From Jeotgalibacillus salarius (GTDB lineage Bacteria; Bacillota; Bacilli; Bacillales; Jeotgalibacillaceae): DNA of 64,000 bases. Positions 59,638 through 64,000 of the stretch are shown here, piece after piece. The number at the start of each line of letters is the position of its first letter. Within the stretch, counting starts at the first letter, position 1. The position numbers and the translations under genes are program-made. Where the stretch lies: positions 95,058-159,057 of the forward strand of contig NZ_SORX01000008.1 in the NCBI RefSeq assembly GCF_004405125.1. The letters are read 5' to 3'. Under the pieces are notes generated by a model. That model ran no database searches, was not told the DNA's origin, and was given only the letters and a program-made list of their open reading frames with translations.

Positions 59638-59698
59638 CACATGTTATCACGAGACTTTTACATGATAGGAAAATGTAAAAAGTTCCTGATAACATGTG
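59638..59698. promoter_or_regulatory. Nested inverted repeat upstream of cspD
   Basis: Outer arms CACATGTTATCA (59638-59649) and TGATAACATGTG (59687-59698) are perfect, and inside them inner arms TTTTACAT (59656-59663) and ATGTAAAA (59673-59680) are also perfect. The whole 61-bp figure lies 60 bp before the cspD start. If transcribed it would fold into a two-tier stem, of interest for a cold-shock gene, whose leader usually controls translation or stability; if not, it is an operator. Beyond it, 59699-59933 holds no convincing gene. Confidence 0.6.
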
Positions 59699-59933
59699 AA
59701 TTAGATGGTGTTACGTATTAAGCATATTCTTATATTAGCATGGGTTTTTAGAAATTGCAAACCATTTAGCAAAGTTCTTTCCGACAGGTTTCGTCATTCC
59801 AGGTATTTAGATGCCAGGAAGGTGATGAGACGTGGCTTACAGGCTCTAATAATAAATTTGTTAATAGCTATTTATTTATTTGCAACGCGAACTTAATTTC
59901 ATAAATGACCGCTCATTCTACAAGTCATTAAAA

Positions 59934-59954
59934 AGACTGCCGCTCAGACAGTCT
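59934..59954 (-). terminator. Rho-independent terminator
   Basis: Arms AGACTG / CAGTCT with T-run on the minus strand, after the 31-residue gene. Confidence 0.65.
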
Positions 59955-59964
59955 CATTGGTGTA

Positions 59965-60060
59965 TTAATATCGCTTTGATTTACGTCCGTTTAAAAACTT
60001 ACGGATGAACGGATAAACGATCGGTCCGTATTTGATTGCGCGCTTGATTAGTCTTCCCAT
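59965..60060 (-). CDS. 31-residue basic protein
   Basis: The ATG at 60060 is preceded by CGGGAGGGATTCATA, an excellent ribosome binding site. The product (MGRLIKRAIKYGPIVYPFIRKFL followed by NGRKSKRY) is strongly basic and amphipathic, and similar short proteins are seen in Bacillaceae genomes. Function unknown; membrane or nucleic-acid association is possible. It has its own terminator at 59934-59954. Confidence 0.7.
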   Translation of the reverse strand: MGRLIKRAIKYGPIVYPFIRKFLNGRKSKRY

Positions 60061-60217
60061 TATGAATCCCTCCCGTTGGTGGTCAAGTTAATCATGTTAT
60101 TCCCACATAACGGGCAGGACAAACCTGTCACTCTGCATAATGGCATGCAGTAAAGTGTCCGGGGCGTACTTCACGCCACTCCGGCACTGCTTCTGCACAA
60201 TGTGCCAGCCGTATTTC

Positions 60218-61126
60218 TTATTCCTGCCAGTAGCGCCTCGTCTCGCACCATTCTTTTTCATAAAATGTGCCTGCGATTTCCTGAATCATAATCTTTTTAC
60301 CTGGCGTTGGGGAATGGATCATCCTGCCGTCCCCGTGATAAATGGCTACGTGGTGCAGACGTCCCTTCCCTTCTTCATAGGCAAAGAAAATCAGGTCTCC
60401 AGGCTTCACATCGTTTTTGGCAATTTCTTCACCTGCATTTGCCTGGTCTGAAACGTCACGGGGGATCAGATACCCGTTCGCTCTCATCATGGAATAGCTG
60501 AACCCTGAGCAGTCGTAGCCGTATGGTGTCATGCCTCCCCAGAGATAAAGCAGATCCAGAAATCTTTCCCCGTCTTTTAAAATATCAGCAGGCGTTCTTT
60601 TTTCAGGTTCATCTCTATGAAGACGCACGTCCTTCCTTTTTACAAAAGCCTTTCCGTAAGGGGTGTGGACCTCTACAAGTCCGTCCTGATTACCTGTAAC
60701 CGGCAAAATTGTTGTAAATGGGAGCTTTACGAGCGCTTCACCTTTTTTATTTAAAAGCTGAGTGAAGTCTGATACAACAAGTGCTTGTTCATCCGCCGGC
60801 TCAGCATCATCGGCATCAACTTCCGTGAGCTGGGCCATTGGAATCCAGCCCGGATAGCCTGCAGGATGCTTGTTAGATCCTTGAGAAAGGACAACCACCT
60901 GCGCCCAGTCTTCCACTACTTCTTCTATTATTAGGGTGTCTCCGTACAGGACTTGTGATTGAACCTTATTTCCGTCCAGCAGCTCCCTGCGTTCATCTGC
61001 TGACATCGCCGAAAGCCAGGCTTCAATCCTCACAGGCGATTCAAGGGCAAATTGATCCAACTTCCGGGGTGATTCAGGGCCGGTCCAGAGTGTTGCAGCC
61101 GTTACATTTACCTGGGCAGTTCTCAT
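60218..61126 (-). CDS. ykfC: Gamma-D-glutamyl-L-amino acid endopeptidase YkfC (NlpC/P60)
   Basis: 302 residues, no signal peptide, so cytosolic. Two SH3-like domains (about 1-75 and 95-170) followed by an NlpC/P60 domain with the catalytic Cys in YDCSGF, His in RLHHVAIYHGDG and a third polar residue in MIHSPTPG. It cleaves the gamma-D-Glu bond of murein-derived peptides. Overlaps ykfB by four bases as the last gene of ykfA-B-C. Confidence 0.92.
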   Translation of the reverse strand: MRTAQVNVTAATLWTGPESPRKLDQFALESPVRIEAWLSAMSADERRELLDGNKVQSQVLYGDTLIIEEVVEDWAQVVVLSQGSNKHPAGYPGWIPMAQLTEVDADDAEPADEQALVVSDFTQLLNKKGEALVKLPFTTILPVTGNQDGLVEVHTPYGKAFVKRKDVRLHRDEPEKRTPADILKDGERFLDLLYLWGGMTPYGYDCSGFSYSMMRANGYLIPRDVSDQANAGEEIAKNDVKPGDLIFFAYEEGKGRLHHVAIYHGDGRMIHSPTPGKKIMIQEIAGTFYEKEWCETRRYWQE

Positions 61127-62217
61127 TTCACATTCCCCTCCTGATCATTCACTGATTGAATGCCTAAACCAGGCGCTTTGTTAAATGTTATGCGTGCCTG
61201 TTTAAAATGAATGCCTCCATTTACAATATCCCGGGCAAGTAAAAGTGGCGCATCAAAGTCATAGCGCGTGATATTGCGCTGACTCGCAGCAAAATGTGCA
61301 GCTGCTGAGATACCTACCTTCGTTTCAATCATGCTTCCGGTCATACAAGGAATTTCATAGGCTTCAGCAAGCTTGGCAATCGTCATCGCCTGATGAATGC
61401 CGCCTGCTTTCATCAACTTTATATTAATCAGATCCGCAGCGCGCATCTCAAGAACCCTGATGGCATCCTGAGGACTGAAGACACTTTCGTCTGCCATAAT
61501 AGGCGTATATGTATGTTCAGTTACGTATTTTAACCCTTTTATATCATGCGCTTTGACCGGCTGTTCAACGAGCTCAATATTAAGGCCTTCATCTTCCATC
61601 CGGCTGATTGCAAAGACCGCTTCCTTAGCTGTCCATCCCTGATTTGCATCAAGCCTTAAGGGACAGTCTGTTTTTTTGCGTATCGCTCTGATTCTCTTCA
61701 AATCATCATGAATCGTGCCCGACCCAACTTTAATCTTCAACACTTTAAAGCCATCCTGGTTAAATTGTGCAGCATCCGCCGCCATTTCCTCAGGTTCATT
61801 TACGCTGACCGTGTAGTCTGTTTCAACTGTATCCGCAGCGCCACCGAGAAATTGATACAGCGGCATGCCTGCGTGCTGTGCCAGCAAATCATGAATCGCA
61901 CAGTCTACTGCTGCCTTTGCGCTTGTATTTCGTACCATTGCAGTATTCACAGCATGAAGAAGATTTTCTCTCGCAAGCAGTGGCTGTCCGAGACACTTCG
62001 GTGCAATGATGCCGTTGACTGCTTCCTCTATACTTGAAAGTGAGTCTCCCGTAATCACATGCGTTGGTGCAGCTTCTCCATATCCTGTAAGGCCATCTTC
62101 ATCAGTGATTTTCACTATGACAGAATCTGATACTTTTAACGTACGAAGTGCTGTAACAAAGGGCTTTTTCAAAGGAACTCTCACACGGAAAGTTTCAATT
62201 GAACGGATTTTCACCAT
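61123..62217 (-). CDS. ykfB: L-Ala-D/L-Glu epimerase YkfB
   Basis: 364 residues, enolase superfamily, muconate-lactonising subgroup. Acid-base catalysts are the KxK motif (LKIKVGS) and a Lys after the barrel (NIKLMKAGG); metal ligands are in RLDANQGW, ELVEQPV and MADESVF. It converts L-Ala-D-Glu (from murein peptides) to L-Ala-L-Glu for peptidase degradation. Flanked by ykfA and ykfC, overlapping both by a few bases. Confidence 0.93.
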   Translation of the reverse strand: MVKIRSIETFRVRVPLKKPFVTALRTLKVSDSVIVKITDEDGLTGYGEAAPTHVITGDSLSSIEEAVNGIIAPKCLGQPLLARENLLHAVNTAMVRNTSAKAAVDCAIHDLLAQHAGMPLYQFLGGAADTVETDYTVSVNEPEEMAADAAQFNQDGFKVLKIKVGSGTIHDDLKRIRAIRKKTDCPLRLDANQGWTAKEAVFAISRMEDEGLNIELVEQPVKAHDIKGLKYVTEHTYTPIMADESVFSPQDAIRVLEMRAADLINIKLMKAGGIHQAMTIAKLAEAYEIPCMTGSMIETKVGISAAAHFAASQRNITRYDFDAPLLLARDIVNGGIHFKQARITFNKAPGLGIQSVNDQEGNVK

Positions 62218-63134
62218 TCCACTCCTGGCAGCAGTGTAAGTGTTTTTTCTCCAGCTGAGAGCTTGGCATTAACACCAAGTGGCACCGAAAAATGCGGTTC
62301 GCAATGACCGATTTTAAAACCTGATACGACCGGAATTCCAAGGTCTCCAAGGTAATGCTGCAATACTTCCTCTAATGATAAGGAAGGTTTACCGTTTGTC
62401 GGCTCAGCATGTTTAAAATCTCCTGCCACAATGCCGTTCACCTCGTGCAACTTCCCCGCTGACCTTAGCTGACTAAGCATCGCGTCAATTCTGTAGGGTT
62501 CTTCACCGACCTCTTCAATTAAAAGAATTTTGTCTTTCATATCGATTTCATGCTTTGTATTCAGCGTGCTCATAAGCAGCGTCAGGTTGCCACCGGTCAG
62601 CTCGCCGGTCGCAGCTCCCTCAGCGATCACACTCAGTTCACTGATCGCTTCAGAATAGTGAAGCTCTCTCGGCTCAAACAGCTGAGCGAACATTTTACCT
62701 GAAAGTTCATGAAACTCATCTTTGCCAACATCAGATGCCGGCATCGGACCATGGAATGTCACAAGACCCGTTTCCTGACGAATGGCTGTATGTAAATAGG
62801 TGATGTCACTGTAACCCCAGAAAATTTTAGGGTGATTGCGGATGAGGTCATAATCAATTTTATCGGCAATCCTGCCAGTGCCGTAGCCGCCTCCTGCACA
62901 AATCACAGCTTTCACTTCAGGATCTGAAAACATGGCGTGAAGATCTTCTACGCGCTCCTCGTCAGTACCCGCAAGATAGCCGTTAACATTGCGCAGATGC
63001 TTTCCTTCTTTCACCTTCAGACCAAGTGATGTGAAAAACGCAAGCGATCTCTCCATGTTTTTTAAATCAGGTGGACTTGCCGGTGCAATAAATCCGACTG
63101 TATCCCCACTTTTTAATGCTTTAGGTAAGATCAT
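62211..63134 (-). CDS. ykfA: LD-carboxypeptidase YkfA (LdcA/MccF family)
   Basis: 307 residues, S66 serine peptidase. Nucleophile Ser in FWGYSDIT, with GAGGGYGTGR-like (here CAGGGYGTGR) and the C-terminal Glu/His in SGFKIGHCEPHFSVPLG. Removes the D-Ala from murein tetrapeptides, the first step of the ykfABC route. Start ATG behind AGGGAGCACGACACA. First gene of the operon. Confidence 0.92.
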   Translation of the reverse strand: MILPKALKSGDTVGFIAPASPPDLKNMERSLAFFTSLGLKVKEGKHLRNVNGYLAGTDEERVEDLHAMFSDPEVKAVICAGGGYGTGRIADKIDYDLIRNHPKIFWGYSDITYLHTAIRQETGLVTFHGPMPASDVGKDEFHELSGKMFAQLFEPRELHYSEAISELSVIAEGAATGELTGGNLTLLMSTLNTKHEIDMKDKILLIEEVGEEPYRIDAMLSQLRSAGKLHEVNGIVAGDFKHAEPTNGKPSLSLEEVLQHYLGDLGIPVVSGFKIGHCEPHFSVPLGVNAKLSAGEKTLTLLPGVEW

Positions 63135-63206
63135 TGTGTCGTGCTCCCTTCTTTATTCTAAAGGCTTTGTTAAAGTTCATTGTTGTTTATGCACAGCTGG
63201 TGATTG

Positions 63207-63318
63207 GAGCGTAAGGCGGTGACTCCTGCGGCAGTAAGGGACAGGTGAGATAATCACGGCGAAGCCTGATAACTCAGCGCCCGGCCGCGGAAAGCGTCCG
63301 ACTGAAGCGGAAATCAAC
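63207..63318. repeat. GC-rich dispersed repeat, third copy
   Basis: GAGCGTAAGGCGGTGACTCC, GGGACAGGTGAGA and GCGGAAAGCGTCCG-ACTGAAGCGG as in 42522-42647, same orientation, with a diverged middle. Lies upstream of ykfA. Confidence 0.75.
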
Positions 63319-63342
63319 AGCCAACTTTAACAGAGCTATTCT

Positions 63343-63371
63343 AAAAAAGAGCAGCACCTGATTAGCACTGC
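63343..63371 (-). terminator. Rho-independent terminator
   Basis: GCAGUGC / GUGCUGC stem (two G-U pairs) with a seven-base loop and a T-run on the minus strand, after the sugar isomerase gene. Confidence 0.65.
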
Positions 63372-63387
63372 CCTTGTTAATATTGAA

Positions 63388-64000
63388 TTACTTATACCAG
63401 CCTTTCACAACATTCGCGCTCGGCTTCACTTCTTCAAGTGGATCACCGTCAAAATGTTCTTGCTCTACGATCAGCCATTCAGTGTCTACACGATCAGCAA
63501 AACCTTTTAAATCAAGATTCCCGTTACCAATCGCAGCAGTTCTTTTATGACCGTTTTCTTCAATCATATCTTTCAAGTGGATTGAAAAGACGCGTTCTTT
63601 TAGACGGTCAAGCAGGTTATATGTATGAATACTCGCATACTCTGTCCAATATACATCTATTTCAAAGTAAACATCATCCTGATCGGTCATTTCTTCAATG
63701 ACATCCCAGCCAGTCATGCCCGGTTCAATCGAAACGAATTCAAAGTCATGATGATGATAGCCAAGCCTCAACCCTGCTTCACTCAGTTTAGAAAGTGCTT
63801 TGTTCATCAGATCAGCAAGCTTTTTATACCCTTCCAGTGTACGCCAGTCTTCTTCAAGAAAAGGAATAATGAGCTTTGTGTTACCAATTTCTTTACTGAA
63901 AGCAATCCAGTGATCAAGCTCAGAATCGCTCTCAAGCGCTGTAAGAGGCATATGGATGCCTGCCGCTTCTAAATGATTGTCTGACAGAAGTTTTTTCCAC
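63388..64000 (-). CDS. Sugar phosphate isomerase/epimerase (partial, runs off the window)
   Basis: The frame is open through position 64000, so the N-terminal part is missing; about 204 residues are visible. TIM-barrel (xylose-isomerase-like) features: LGYHHHDFEF, a metal-binding Glu in YFEIDVYW, SIHLKDMI and WLIVEQEHFD with the second Glu. Related enzymes isomerise or epimerise inosose, hydroxypyruvate or tagatose. The substrate is not evident from what is visible. Confidence 0.85.
   Translation of the reverse strand, partial: WKKLLSDNHLEAAGIHMPLTALESDSELDHWIAFSKEIGNTKLIIPFLEEDWRTLEGYKKLADLMNKALSKLSEAGLRLGYHHHDFEFVSIEPGMTGWDVIEEMTDQDDVYFEIDVYWTEYASIHTYNLLDRLKERVFSIHLKDMIEENGHKRTAAIGNGNLDLKGFADRVDTEWLIVEQEHFDGDPLEEVKPSANVVKGWYK

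Noticed and set aside
59705-59896. 63-residue reading frame between cspD and the 31-residue gene
   Set aside because: No ribosome binding site at its start. A 23-residue hydrophobic frame within it (ATG near 59826) has AGGAAGG only two bases upstream, too close to trust.
1-64000. rRNA, tRNA, prophage or integrated plasmid
   Set aside because: No tRNA-like cloverleaf, rRNA core, integrase, phage structural gene or replication protein was seen; I cannot exclude a short noncoding RNA.

Overview
The window looks like chromosomal DNA of a spore-forming, low-to-moderate-GC Bacillota of the Bacillaceae/Planococcaceae type. Support for this: a complete gerA-type germinant-receptor operon, RsbR/STAS stress-signalling proteins, a CsbD protein behind a sigma-B-like promoter, a YkfABC murein-peptide operon, a CspD-like cold-shock protein, YndM- and YetF-like membrane proteins, strong AGGAGG-type ribosome binding sites and many TTG/GTG starts. 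There are no rRNA or tRNA genes, prophage, insertion sequences with a transposase, or CRISPR arrays. It is mostly ordinary housekeeping and accessory chromosome, but intergenic DNA is unusually rich in three kinds of dispersed repeat.

Layout. 1-688 holds repeats. 0.7-6.2 kb: RsbR-like STAS protein, a frameshifted membrane acetyltransferase, AlaX-type tRNA editing protein with a HEPN-CBS partner, and small membrane or zinc-ribbon proteins. 6.3-13.7 kb: sensor histidine kinase, Ktr/Trk potassium channel subunit, FMN reductase, ZupT, small membrane protein, secreted nuclease. 13.8-16 kb: STAS protein and membrane chemoreceptor. 16.2-19.8 kb: a predicted zinc-handling locus (FixH/YtkA-like His-tailed lipoprotein, PepSY membrane protein, and divergently an AztD-like zinc chaperone lipoprotein behind a near-consensus Zur box). 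20-26.3 kb: Fe-S photolyase, diguanylate cyclase plus PAS chemoreceptor, a decayed SDR gene and an intact SDR. 26.6-29.7 kb: MerR-YhdP pair, metallophosphoesterase, CsbD. 29.9-36 kb: gerA operon and a CHASE4-like GGDEF-EAL protein. 36-39.7 kb: small unknowns, GNAT, orphan HNH endonuclease, MazG-like pyrophosphohydrolase. 39.7-42.4 kb: glycolate oxidase GlcDF.

42.7-51.1 kb is a cell-wall amino-sugar island: murR, two ABC permeases, a binding lipoprotein, murQ and a MurNAc/GlcNAc kinase, divergent from nagA-nagB. Together they would import an amino sugar unphosphorylated, phosphorylate it, remove lactate (MurQ), deacetylate (NagA) and deaminate/isomerise (NagB) to fructose-6-phosphate. The peptide half of murein recycling is encoded at 60.2-63.1 kb (ykfABC). 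The transporter has no ATPase gene nearby.

51.2-64 kb also holds a diguanylate cyclase, YetF and YndM proteins, a two-gene threonine/serine exporter, a two-gene XRE-regulator plus membrane-anchored PstS-like unit bracketed by 211-bp direct repeats, a quinone/acryloyl-CoA reductase, 3-methyladenine glycosylase, CspD with a striking nested palindrome upstream, a 31-residue basic protein and, at the edge, a partial sugar phosphate isomerase/epimerase.

The most unusual signals are: (i) arrays of degenerate 21-bp units in strict 21-bp phase at 433-579, 49030-49218, 55092-55302 and 57182-57392; (ii) the repeat-bracketed XRE/PstS-like unit; (iii) the Zur-box zinc locus with a decayed gene-tail duplicate; (iv) a MerR gene and a small membrane gene that lack canonical start codons at the expected place; and (v) eleven copies of a palindromic REP-like element carrying GGGACGGAG.
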